A stretch of 64,000 nt of DNA from assembly GCF_040529185.1 (NCBI RefSeq), contig NZ_CP159510.1, positions 2,852,001 to 2,916,000 on the forward strand. The letters are read 5' to 3'. The notes under the pieces were generated by a model. That model made no database searches. It was not told the origin of the DNA and saw nothing but the letters and a program-made list of their open reading frames with translations. Both the position numbers and the translations under genes were made by a program. The DNA is from Sporolactobacillus sp. Y61. GTDB taxonomy: Bacteria; Bacillota; Bacilli; Bacillales; Sporolactobacillaceae. Below are positions 56,661 to 63,500 of the stretch, piece by piece. The first letter of the stretch is position 1, and each line of letters starts with the position of its first letter.

Positions 56661-56674
56661 ATAAAGCGCTTTCA
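56661..56674. promoter_or_regulatory. cre-like site upstream of ytxK-ackA
   Basis: On the minus strand TGAAAGCGCTTTAT matches the cre consensus TGWAANCGNTNWCA at 12 of 14 positions, with a palindromic AAAGCGCTTT core. It lies 30-45 nt before the ytxK start. CcpA control of ackA is known in B. subtilis, so a role here is plausible. Confidence 0.5.
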
Positions 56675-56703
56675 ACATAAAACACACCGCAAAAAATCTG
56701 ACA

Positions 56704-56874
56704 TTATTTTTCTGCATCCCGGAGTGTGTCTGATTCTCCATCAGAATGAGCCGCCGTGGATGCAGTCCTGCTGCTGAACCTGCCACCGGAAAACAGTTCG
56801 GTCTCCCTTTTACCTGAATCCGGGCGCAGCGCATGCTTCACCTGGAAAGTTCCGTTAGATGTTCCATGGTTCAT
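56704..56874 (-). CDS. Hypothetical hydrophilic 56-residue protein
   Basis: I do not recognise this gene. The frame from ATG 56874 has GGAG 10 nt upstream and sits directly behind a near-consensus sigma-A promoter. The product starts MNHGTSNGTFQVKHAL, is rich in Ser, Gly, Thr and charged residues, has no hydrophobic stretch and ends DGESDTLRDAEK; it looks disordered. In B. subtilis tpx occupies this place beside ytxK; this is not Tpx. Only 29-75 nt separate it from ytxK, with no strong terminator between, so it may be cotranscribed with ytxK-ackA. Confidence 0.6.
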   Translation of the reverse strand: MNHGTSNGTFQVKHALRPDSGKRETELFSGGRFSSRTASTAAHSDGESDTLRDAEK

Positions 56875-56895
56875 ATCTGCAACGCTCCTATGTAC

Positions 56896-56924
56896 ACTAT
56901 AAATTAATTTTAGTGGCAGGGCAA
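56896..56924 (-). promoter_or_regulatory. Sigma-A promoter of the 56-residue gene (and probably ytxK-ackA)
   Basis: TTGCCC (56924-56919), 17-nt spacer, TATAGT (56901-56896) on the minus strand; ATG follows about 22 nt after the -10. Confidence 0.72.
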
Positions 56925-57045
56925 TAGAAAACAAGTGGATTGCCATCTATCCACTTAAAAATCAAAAATAATTACCGTATCCATGTACGTCGAATAAACC
57001 GGTCCGGTTTCAAAAGAACAGGAGACGGCGCCTGATCTGCCCGTC

Positions 57046-57519
57046 TTATTCCCATTCCGTATCCTTCGACCATTCGTCCGGCTTTTTTTTCTTTTTCGGA
57101 CGGACACCCTGCCCCACTGCGGTTTCATCCATGATTTCCTTGATTTTTTCTACCGTTCTCGGAACTAAATCGATCAACCTTTCATAGAGGTGTGTCTGAT
57201 GATCCAGATGGATGGTTTTCACACCATGAGGTCCGATAATAAGAAAAGCAATCGGAGTGATGGACACACCCCCGCCCGTTCCGCCTCCGAACGGCAGATA
57301 GGCTTCCTCTTCCTCACCCTGCTGTTCATCAGGATTTTCGTTTTTTGTACTAAATTCACTGCCGCCGGCAACAAAACCGAACCCCACTTTTGAAATCGTA
57401 ATGATCAAATGGCCGTCTTCTGTCTCGATCGGATCCCCGATAATCGTGCGGACATCAATCATTGACTGGATACTTTCCAGCGCTGTTTTCATTAGCCCTT
57501 GAATTGGATGATCTGCCAC
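57046..57519 (-). CDS. ytfJ: GerW family sporulation protein YtfJ
   Basis: Spore protein of the GerW/YtfJ family, linked to L-alanine germination in B. subtilis. 157 residues from GTG 57519 (MADHPIQGLMKTALESI), which has GGGGGGAAAAGC as ribosome site. Conserved parts: MIDVRTIIGDPIETEDG, then ISKVGFGFVAGGSEF, a Gly-rich GGGTGGGVSITPIAFLI strand region, and an acidic/Glu-rich linker (about 68-78) between. The C-terminus is Lys-rich (KKKKKPDEW). In this sequence its frame is open into ytfI upstream without a stop, giving an apparent fusion of 355 residues. Confidence 0.9.
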   Translation of the reverse strand: MADHPIQGLMKTALESIQSMIDVRTIIGDPIETEDGHLIITISKVGFGFVAGGSEFSTKNENPDEQQGEEEEAYLPFGGGTGGGVSITPIAFLIIGPHGVKTIHLDHQTHLYERLIDLVPRTVEKIKEIMDETAVGQGVRPKKKKKPDEWSKDTEWE

Positions 57520-58113
57520 GCTTTTCCCCCCTTTCATTTGCTTTACTATCTGCCTGACTATACCGATAGCTTTTCCTGTTTTGATTGTTACCATGCATGA
57601 CAGACGGGAACGGAATGTCATTTGCCGGAATAACGGATGAACGGTGACATGCAGATTCTGATTCGTCATCTGGCCGATCAGTGGCAGAACAGCTGACTTC
57701 ATTGCCCAGATAAAACCGCAGCACATGGCGGTCAGAGGGGCATCGCCCATACCACAGACCGTCTGCCATTGAAAATGCCCGACATGCATTTGATCAGACC
57801 AATGAATCGTACGGAAAACGCGCATCCACCTCTTCCTGCGGCTGAACATGTCTTGCGCAGGCCGACTGCCCCGGGCGCTCTCCTTCCATTCATCTGATTC
57901 TGCAAGAGCGTGCAGCAGCATCTCTTCCAGATTCGTTTCGCTGATCCGGCCCTGCCAGATTGTTTTCTTCCATAACATGAGCTGCGCCGAAGCATCAAGC
58001 CTGCCATTGCTGAATTCAGCATTAAGGAGAACAGAGAGGGTGCTTCCTAAAATGAGAATAAGTGCAAGGACGAAAAATAAAAGAAGGCCTGTCAGTAAAA
58101 AAAGGAGTAACAT
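57455..58113 (-). CDS. ytfI: DUF2953 protein YtfI (apparent in-frame fusion to YtfJ)
   Basis: DUF2953 protein that accompanies ytfJ in spore-formers; function unknown. Starts at ATG 58113 after GGAGG with a membrane anchor (about 1-30, MLLLFLLTGLLLFFVLALIL), then a soluble domain with WKKTIWQG and HVTVHPLFRQMTFRSRLSCMV. As given, codon 196 (within six G at about 57525-57536) runs straight into ytfJ. One extra G there would instead end this protein at 57455 with 219 residues and a 65-nt overlap with ytfJ, the normal two-gene layout. I annotate that form; a genuine fusion (57046-58113) cannot be excluded. Confidence 0.75.
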
Positions 58114-58157
58114 AAGCCCATCCTCCAGACCAGGATGACTGCTTGGAAAGTCGTTTT

Positions 58158-58264
58158 TTATCCCGCATTAACGGGCAGTAAGACCACCACCTCAAAATTA
58201 TGAGGGGAAATGAACAGACCCGGGTGGGGGTAAGGACCCCCACCACTGATTGAAGTTTCACTTT
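58158..58264 (-). repeat. Dispersed structured repeat, copy C1
   Basis: On the plus strand it reads TTTATCCCGCATTAACGGGC, CCTCAAAATTATGAGG (hairpin), ACCCGGGTGGGGGTAA, then GACCCCCACCACTGATTG and AAGTTTCACTTTAT. It lacks the middle GCCCGATTGG segment present in C2. Its first 80 nt or so are nearly identical to C2. Confidence 0.75.
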
Positions 58265-58421
58265 ATCCCGCATTAACGGGCAGTAAAACCCCCACCTCAA
58301 AATTATGAGGGGAAATGAACAGACCCGGGTGGGGGTAACTGCCCGCAGCAGCCCGATTGGTTCAACTAACAATCAGCGGTGGGTAAGGACCCCCCACTGA
58401 TTGAAGTTTCGCTTTATTATG
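58262..58421 (-). repeat. Dispersed structured repeat, copy C2 (tandem with C1)
   Basis: Same blocks as C1 plus CTGCCCGCAGCAGCCCGATT, GGTTCAACTAACAATCAG and CCCCCCACTGATTGAAG. Read on the minus strand, the order ATAAAG.GAAAC, AATCAGTGGGG, CTGATTGTT.GTT, AATCGGGCTGC.GCGGGCAG, terminal hairpin is the same as in copies A and B. Confidence 0.75.
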
Positions 58422-58484
58422 TGCTGCTTTCTTTCTTCTTATCCTTCATGACGGAGAGCAAATATCTGCCGGTTTGAATCAAAC

Positions 58485-58562
58485 TCACCTTTTAAAAGGT
58501 GACATATTAAACAGGTGATGCTCAACTCAGGTATTCCGGCATCGGGCAGGTTTGCCCGATGC
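58485..58562. other. Perfect palindrome and hairpin upstream of padR
   Basis: TCACCTTTTAAAAGGTGA (58485-58502) is an 18-nt perfect palindrome. GCATCGGGCA and TTGCCCGATGC (58539-58562) form a strong stem with no T-run. Together with repeats C1/C2 and the padR operator these account for most of the 58114-58692 gap; I see no gene in it. Confidence 0.6.
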
Positions 58563-58640
58563 TGATAAATGCTGTATTATGCTTTGCATCAGGAAGAATT
58601 TCCGACTATTAACAAACCATCTATTGCGTGTTACTATATA

Positions 58641-58660
58641 GCTGTAATAAGTGATACAGC
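58641..58660. promoter_or_regulatory. Probable PadR operator and promoter region
   Basis: GCTGTA, 8-nt spacer, TACAGC: a perfect inverted repeat with the half-site spacing typical of PadR family operators. It overlaps a weak promoter candidate (TTACTA 58631, GATACA 58653). It lies 33 nt before the padR ATG, so autorepression is likely. Confidence 0.65.
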
Positions 58661-58692
58661 ATACCGGTCATACAAAGTAGTGAGGAGGGATT

Positions 58693-59022
58693 ATGCTGAA
58701 AAACCTGACAGAAATGCTCAAGGGCGTACTTGAGGGCTGTGTCCTTGAATTGATAAGCCGCAAAGAAACCTACGGCTACGAAATCACGCGGCGTCTGAAC
58801 GCCCTCGGATTTACAGATGTTGTGGAGGGAACAGTGTATACCATCCTGGTCCGGCTTGAAAGAAACAAACTGGTAAAAGTCGCCAAAAAGCCCTCCAGCA
58901 TGGGGCCGCCGCGAAAGTTTTTTGCTCTCAACGACGCGGGACGCGAGGAACTGCGAAAGTTCTGGGAAAGATGGGCTTTCCTGTCATCAAAAATGAACGA
59001 GTTAAAGGAGAGAAAAGAATGA
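58693..59022 (+). CDS. PadR family transcriptional regulator
   Basis: Winged-helix repressor of 109 residues, short PadR (subfamily 2) type that commonly controls drug efflux operons. Helix-turn-helix GCVLELISRKETYGYEITRRL (about 15-35), VEGTVYTILVRLERNKLVKV (recognition helix and wing), SSMGPPRKFFALNDAGREEL (wing strand), C-terminal dimer helix RKFWERWAFLSSKMNEL. GGAGGG lies just before the ATG. Its stop overlaps the next start (ATGA). Heads a five-gene cassette and probably binds the palindrome at 58641-58660; the inducer is unknown. Confidence 0.94.
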   Translation: MLKNLTEMLKGVLEGCVLELISRKETYGYEITRRLNALGFTDVVEGTVYTILVRLERNKLVKVAKKPSSMGPPRKFFALNDAGREELRKFWERWAFLSSKMNELKERKE

Positions 59023-59375
59023 ATTTCTGGGAAAAAATCACGGGCAGTGACATGACTAAAGAATTGAAAACTTTTGAATCACGAGCTAAAAAGCTGCCGG
59101 CCGATTATCAGGTGGCATGGGAAAAAATCAAATTCAATCTTTGGCCGCACTCAGATTTTACCGGACGCAACCTCATGCCCATTCTTGACGATGTACTTGG
59201 CCTGCTCGAAGAAACAGCAGCGGACGGTCAGCGTGTCCAGGACGTTTTAGGTGACGATATCAAGGGCTTCTGTTCAGCACTTGCCGGCGAAGAAGGGGCA
59301 AAGTCTTTTCGCGACAAGTGGCGCAGGCAACTCAATAATAATATTGCAAAAAAATTAGGCAAATCAGGTAAATAG
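59019..59375 (+). CDS. DUF1048 protein, copy 1
   Basis: DUF1048 family protein (118 residues) of unknown function, usually encoded between a PadR regulator and an ABC transporter. Starts MNFWEKITGSDMTKELKTFE at ATG 59019, overlapping padR by 4 nt. Mostly helical; conserved LPADYQVAWEKIKFNLWPHSD, then LMPILDDVLGLLEETAADG, then VLGDDIKGFCSALAGEE and a basic tail. No membrane segment or enzymatic motif. Clearly a paralogue of the next gene (DYQ..W/YK.I, D...LLEE.AA.G, V.G.D...FC). Perhaps a cytosolic accessory factor of the cassette (inference). Confidence 0.9.
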   Translation: MNFWEKITGSDMTKELKTFESRAKKLPADYQVAWEKIKFNLWPHSDFTGRNLMPILDDVLGLLEETAADGQRVQDVLGDDIKGFCSALAGEEGAKSFRDKWRRQLNNNIAKKLGKSGK

Positions 59376-59384
59376 GAGGATAAA

Positions 59385-59759
59385 ATGAGCTTACGAGATA
59401 TCATCAAGAGCAAAAAAGAGTGGCGGGCGCACATGGCTCGTGTCAAAGGCCTCCCGCAAGATTATCAGATTGTTTATAAAGAGATTCAAAAATACTTCTT
59501 TAAAGTCGGCCCAGTTGAGCTAACAAGCGGGATCGGTTTACTCTCAGGTATTGTCGACCTTTTTGAAGAGGGCGCGGCCTCGGGAAAAGGAGTGCTCGAA
59601 GTGACGGGCAGTGATGTAGCGGCTTTCTGCGACGATCTCATCAAAGATTCAAAAACTTACGCCGACGTCTATCAAGAAGCTGTTAACCGGAAAGTGAACA
59701 AGGCCATGAAAAAGGTTTCGGATAAAAAAAGAGGCGATCAAGATGGAAAAAGCAATTGA
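59385..59759 (+). CDS. DUF1048 protein, copy 2
   Basis: Second DUF1048 protein, 124 residues, 9 nt after the first with AGGAGG before ATG 59385. Aligned blocks: LPQDYQIVYKEIQKYFF, GLLSGIVDLFEEGAASGKGVLEVTGSDVAAFCDDLI, then a Lys-rich C-terminus. Overlaps the start of the ABC ATPase gene by 17 nt, so the cassette is translationally coupled. Two adjacent, diverged copies suggest they work as a heteromer (inference). Confidence 0.9.
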   Translation: MSLRDIIKSKKEWRAHMARVKGLPQDYQIVYKEIQKYFFKVGPVELTSGIGLLSGIVDLFEEGAASGKGVLEVTGSDVAAFCDDLIKDSKTYADVYQEAVNRKVNKAMKKVSDKKRGDQDGKSN

Positions 59760-60504
59760 AGTAAAAGATCTGCAAAAGTCTTTCAAGAGCGCGGCAGTCC
59801 TGAAAGGCATCAATTTTGAAGTGAAGCGAGGTGAGATTTTCGCCCTGCTCGGTTCTAATGGCGCGGGCAAGACAACGGTCGTCAGAATCCTCACCACGCT
59901 GCTGAAGCCAGACGGCGGGACTGTGAGCGTCAACGGCTACGATGTGACAGCAAAGCCTGACCCTGTACGGCAGTCGATCAGTCTGACCGGGCAGTTTGCT
60001 GCCGTAGATGAGATTTTGACCGGGCGGGAAAACCTCATCATGATTGCCAGACTGCGACACCTTAAAAATCCGCGTCAATTAGCGGACGATTCTCTGAACC
60101 ATTTCGGTCTGGCCGACGCCGCCGACCGCAGGGTTGCAACCTATTCGGGCGGTATGCGCCGCAAACTGGACATCGCCATGAGTCTGATTGGAAAACCGCC
60201 GCTTATTTTTCTGGACGAGCCAACCACCGGGCTTGATCCCGAGGCGCGCCTCGGGGTCTGGAAGGCGGTCAAAGCACTTTCCGGGGGCGGTACGACAGTG
60301 TTCCTGACCACGCAGTATCTGGAGGAAGCCGAGAAACTTGCCGACCGAATCGCCATTCTCCATGAAGGAAAGATCATCGTATGCGGTACACTCGCGGAAC
60401 TGAAAAACCTGTTCCCGCCTGCAAAGAAAGAGTATGTAGAAAAACAGCCGACACTGGAAGAAATTTTTCTCGCGCTCGTCGCGAGAAAGGAGGAAAAACG
60501 ATAA
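59743..60504 (+). CDS. ABC transporter ATP-binding protein (DrrA-like)
   Basis: ATPase of a two-component drug-efflux type ABC-2 exporter, 253 residues. Walker A LLGSNGAGKTTVVRIL (about 35-50), Q-loop region SLTGQFAAVDEILTGRENL (the DrrA-typical TGQ..AVDE), signature YSGGMRRKLDIAMSLI, Walker B LIFLDEPTTGLDP and H-loop LTTQYLEEAE (Gln in place of His, as common in DrrA). C-terminal PTLEEIFLALV also fits DrrA-type ATPases. Its stop shares a base with the permease start. Confidence 0.94.
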   Translation: MEKAIEVKDLQKSFKSAAVLKGINFEVKRGEIFALLGSNGAGKTTVVRILTTLLKPDGGTVSVNGYDVTAKPDPVRQSISLTGQFAAVDEILTGRENLIMIARLRHLKNPRQLADDSLNHFGLADAADRRVATYSGGMRRKLDIAMSLIGKPPLIFLDEPTTGLDPEARLGVWKAVKALSGGGTTVFLTTQYLEEAEKLADRIAILHEGKIIVCGTLAELKNLFPPAKKEYVEKQPTLEEIFLALVARKEEKR

Positions 60505-61265
60505 TGAAGAGATACTTTTTCAGCGACCTGATCGTGATGTTTGGGCGCTCAATGCGCCATATTACCCGCAGCATGGACACGATCATGACGGTCTGCATCA
60601 CTCCGATTGCGATGATGCTGCTGTTCGTCTACGTATTGGGCGGCGCGATTCAAGTCAGTACGGACAATTATGTCAATTATCTGCTGCCCGGCGTCCTGCT
60701 GATGGCGATTGCGAGCGGCATCGCCTATACCGCTTTCCGCCTGTTCATGGATATGCAGAGCGGTATCTTTGAACGGTTCCACTCGATGCCGATTGCGCGT
60801 TCCTCCGTGCTGTGGGGGCATGTGCTGACCTCAATGGTTTCCAACGCCATTTCGGTCGTCATCATCATTCTTGTAGCGCTGATTATGGGCTTTCGTTCAT
60901 CAGCAGGGATAGCTTCATGGCTTGCCGTGGCCGGTATCCTCGCGCTGGTGACACTGGCTCTGACCTGGATCGCGGTGATTCCCGGATTGACGGCAAAATC
61001 GGCAGACGGCGCAAGTGCTTTCGCCTATCCGCTTATTTTTTTGCCGTTTATCAGTTCAGCCTTTGTTCCTACTTCATCCATGCCCGGACCGGTCCGCGCC
61101 TTCGCCGAACACCAGCCGGTGACCTCCATTGTCGATGCGATACGTTCTCTGCTCGCGCGGCAGCCTGTTGGTAACGATATCTGGATTGCGCTCGCATGGT
61201 GTCTTGGAATCCTTATCGTTGCCTATCTTTTCGCAATGCTCGCCTATAAACATAAAACAGCTTAA
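60504..61265 (+). CDS. ABC-2 type permease (DrrB-like)
   Basis: Membrane partner of the preceding ATPase, 253 residues from ATG 60504 (MKRYFFSDLIVMFGRSMRHI); the upstream frame is only an overlap with the ATPase. Six membrane helices; family stretch TPIAMMLLFVYVLGGAI (about 33-49), then NYLLPGVLLMAIASGIAYTAF, RFHSMPIARSSVLWGHVLTSM and ISSAFVPTSSMPGPVRAFAEHQPVTSIVDAIR. The last is diagnostic of ABC-2 exporters. Codon choice looks richer in GC third positions than the flanking housekeeping genes, suggesting acquisition (by eye only). Confidence 0.93.
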   Translation: MKRYFFSDLIVMFGRSMRHITRSMDTIMTVCITPIAMMLLFVYVLGGAIQVSTDNYVNYLLPGVLLMAIASGIAYTAFRLFMDMQSGIFERFHSMPIARSSVLWGHVLTSMVSNAISVVIIILVALIMGFRSSAGIASWLAVAGILALVTLALTWIAVIPGLTAKSADGASAFAYPLIFLPFISSAFVPTSSMPGPVRAFAEHQPVTSIVDAIRSLLARQPVGNDIWIALAWCLGILIVAYLFAMLAYKHKTA

Positions 61266-61288
61266 TGTTTACAGGCATGAATAGTGTA

Positions 61289-61327
61289 CAAAAAACCGGA
61301 AACCTGTCAGATGGCGGGATTCCGGTT
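61289..61327. terminator. Bidirectional terminator between the PadR-ABC cassette and the his operon
   Basis: AACCGGAA pairs with TTCCGGTT around a 17-nt region. TTTTTT follows on the minus strand (end of hisIE), and a T-rich tail (TTTGCCTTATTT) on the plus strand. Confidence 0.82.
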
Positions 61328-61346
61328 TGCCTTATTTATCCTTATT

Positions 61347-62018
61347 TCAATCGAGTTTTTTTGCTTTTTCACGCTGAAATTCACTTTTTTCGCGGTGACG
61401 CTTCTCTAATACGTGGAGGACACGGTCAAAACCGACACCTTGTTCACGAAGCATCACCAATGTGTGATAGATCACATCTGAAACTTCCCATTCCAGTTCA
61501 GCAGCCGAGCGATTTTTTGCCGCAATGATGACTTCAGACGTTTCTTCTCCGATTTTTTTCAGTATTTTATCAATGCCTTCATGAAACAAATAGGTTGTAT
61601 ATGTACCTTCCGGCCGTTCCGCTTCCCGTTCGGCGATGACATGTTCCAGTTCCGCGAGTATGCCATAGCGATCATTTCCACTCTCTGTCGCCTCTTTTTT
61701 GTCGCTTTCTTCCATTTTGAAGCAGCTGTAACTGCCAGTATGACAGGCAGGACCCGACGGAATGACCTTGACAAGCAGTGTATCCGAGTCACAGTCGCGT
61801 CCCCAGTCGATGATTTTCTGTGTATTTCCCGAGGTCTCCCCTTTGTGCCAAAGTTTCTGTCTTGACCGGCTGAAGAACCAGGTTTCTCCTGTTTCCAACG
61901 ATTTTTCCAGTGATTCTTTATTCATATAAGCAAGCATCAGAATCTCTTTACTCTGGGCATCCTGCACAATAGCCGGTATCAGGCCATTTTCATTAAATGT
62001 CACATCTTCTGCTTTCAT
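61347..62018 (-). CDS. hisI: Bifunctional phosphoribosyl-AMP cyclohydrolase / phosphoribosyl-ATP pyrophosphatase
   Basis: Second and third steps of histidine synthesis in one chain (HisIE), 223 residues. The cyclohydrolase part (about 1-110) has [36 protein letters not shown] and zinc ligands [11 protein letters not shown] and [11 protein letters not shown]. The pyrophosphohydrolase part (about 118-215) has [32 protein letters not shown] and [13 protein letters not shown] (acidic Mg site). Overlaps hisF by 4 nt. Last his gene in this operon, followed by a terminator. Confidence 0.97.
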   Translation of the reverse strand: MKAEDVTFNENGLIPAIVQDAQSKEILMLAYMNKESLEKSLETGETWFFSRSRQKLWHKGETSGNTQKIIDWGRDCDSDTLLVKVIPSGPACHTGSYSCFKMEESDKKEATESGNDRYGILAELEHVIAEREAERPEGTYTTYLFHEGIDKILKKIGEETSEVIIAAKNRSAAELEWEVSDVIYHTLVMLREQGVGFDRVLHVLEKRHREKSEFQREKAKKLD

Positions 62019-62773
62019 CGTATGACAACCCCTTTATCTTTTAAAAACGTCTTTACCTTGTTAATTGACGTTTCTTTATAGTGAAAAATGGAAGCGGCCA
62101 GTGCTGCATCCGCCCTGCCCTTCGCAAAAACATCATAAAAGTCAGCCGTTTTCCCTGCTCCTCCTGAAGCAATAACCGGTACATCCACCGCATCGCTGAT
62201 ATTACGAGTCAGGTTCAGTTCAAAGCCGTTTTTTCTGCCGTCACAGTCCATACTGGTCAACAGGATCTCACCTGCTCCAAGCGAAACAGCCGTTTTTGCC
62301 CATTCGATGGCATCAAGATCTGTCTTTCGTGTTCCGCCATGTGTATAGACCCGATACATGTCTAATTCAGGATCCCATCTGGCATCAATCGCACAGACAA
62401 TGCATTGGCACCCGAAAAAATCAGCACCTGCTGTAATCAGTTCAGGGCGTGCCACCGCCGCACTGTTCAGCGACACTTTATCCGCCCCGGCCCGCAGCAG
62501 TTCCTTTATATTTTCCAGTGAATGGATCCCGCCGCCAACAGTAAACGGAATGGCGAGCCGGGCTGCAACAGCTTTGACTACATCAATCATCGTGTGGCGC
62601 TTTTCATTCGATGCCGTTATGTCCAGGAAAACCAGTTCATCTGCTCCTTCGCGGTTGTAATACATCGCCAGTTCAACGGGATCACCTGCGTCACGGAGGT
62701 GAATAAACTGTGTCCCTTTGACAACGCGCCCGTCCTTGACATCAAGACAGGGGATAATCCGTTTTGCCAGCAT
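62015..62773 (-). CDS. hisF: Imidazole glycerol phosphate synthase subunit HisF
   Basis: Cyclase subunit of the HisH-HisF synthase that closes the imidazole ring. 252 residues, TIM barrel; catalytic Asp11 in [15 protein letters not shown], Asp in [15 protein letters not shown] near 130, phosphate-binding [10 protein letters not shown] and [14 protein letters not shown]. Its beginning overlaps the hisA end by 32 nt, so the two are tightly coupled. Confidence 0.98.
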   Translation of the reverse strand: MLAKRIIPCLDVKDGRVVKGTQFIHLRDAGDPVELAMYYNREGADELVFLDITASNEKRHTMIDVVKAVAARLAIPFTVGGGIHSLENIKELLRAGADKVSLNSAAVARPELITAGADFFGCQCIVCAIDARWDPELDMYRVYTHGGTRKTDLDAIEWAKTAVSLGAGEILLTSMDCDGRKNGFELNLTRNISDAVDVPVIASGGAGKTADFYDVFAKGRADAALAASIFHYKETSINKVKTFLKDKGVVIR

Positions 62774-63500
62774 CTGCTGTCACCAACCTTACCACGTCCG
62801 GAATAGAAATCTGTTTCGTATAAAGCGCTTTGCCGATGATTGCTCCGCTGATTTCTCCGTTCCGTTTTTTCAGAATTTCTTTGATTTCATCAAGAGATGA
62901 CACCCCTCCGGACAGAACAACCGGACGCCCGATTTCTTCTGCCAGCCGTGCAGCCCCTTCTATGTTTGCGCCCTGCATCGCACCGTCCCGGGAAATATCG
63001 GTATAAATGAAATGAATGGCCCCGTATTCGATCAGCTTTTTTGCCAGGTCCGCCGCACGTATATCGGAAACCTGGAGCCACCCGTTAACCGCTATTTTCC
63101 CCTGTCTGACATCGAGTCCGACAGCCACCTTTCCGGGGTACTGTTTTAATGCCTGTCTGGTGAAAGCAGGATCTGAAATCGCGGAGCTGCCAAGAATCAC
63201 ACGGCGGATTCCATGTTCCAGGTACCAGGAAACACACGCCATAGAACGGATCCCGCCGCCTGTCTCAATATGAACCGGTACCTGTGCTGCAATCTGAGCG
63301 ATCACTTCCCGATTGACCGGATGACCCGCTTTGGCACCGTCCAGGTCCACAACATGCAGCCACTTCGCCCCCTGGTTATAAAAGGAACGCGCAACGGATA
63401 CAGGTGAATCATCAAAAACAGTAGACTGCTTATAATCCCCCTGAAAGAGACGGACACATTTCCCGCCCAGCAGGTCAATAGCAGGATAAACCGTAAACAT
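62742..63500 (-). CDS. hisA: ProFAR isomerase HisA
   Basis: Fourth step of histidine synthesis: isomerisation of ProFAR to PRFAR. 252 residues, TIM barrel related to HisF. Catalytic Asp8 in [19 protein letters not shown], second Asp in [15 protein letters not shown] (near 128), phosphate sites [12 protein letters not shown] and [11 protein letters not shown]. Start ATG 63500 shares one base with the hisH stop. Sits between hisH and hisF. Confidence 0.98.
   Translation of the reverse strand: MFTVYPAIDLLGGKCVRLFQGDYKQSTVFDDSPVSVARSFYNQGAKWLHVVDLDGAKAGHPVNREVIAQIAAQVPVHIETGGGIRSMACVSWYLEHGIRRVILGSSAISDPAFTRQALKQYPGKVAVGLDVRQGKIAVNGWLQVSDIRAADLAKKLIEYGAIHFIYTDISRDGAMQGANIEGAARLAEEIGRPVVLSGGVSSLDEIKEILKKRNGEISGAIIGKALYTKQISIPDVVRLVTADAGKTDYPLS

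Noticed and set aside
58158..58421. CRISPR-like repeats
   Set aside because: Only two long, directly adjacent units without spacers and with no cas genes nearby; they match the dispersed repeat family.
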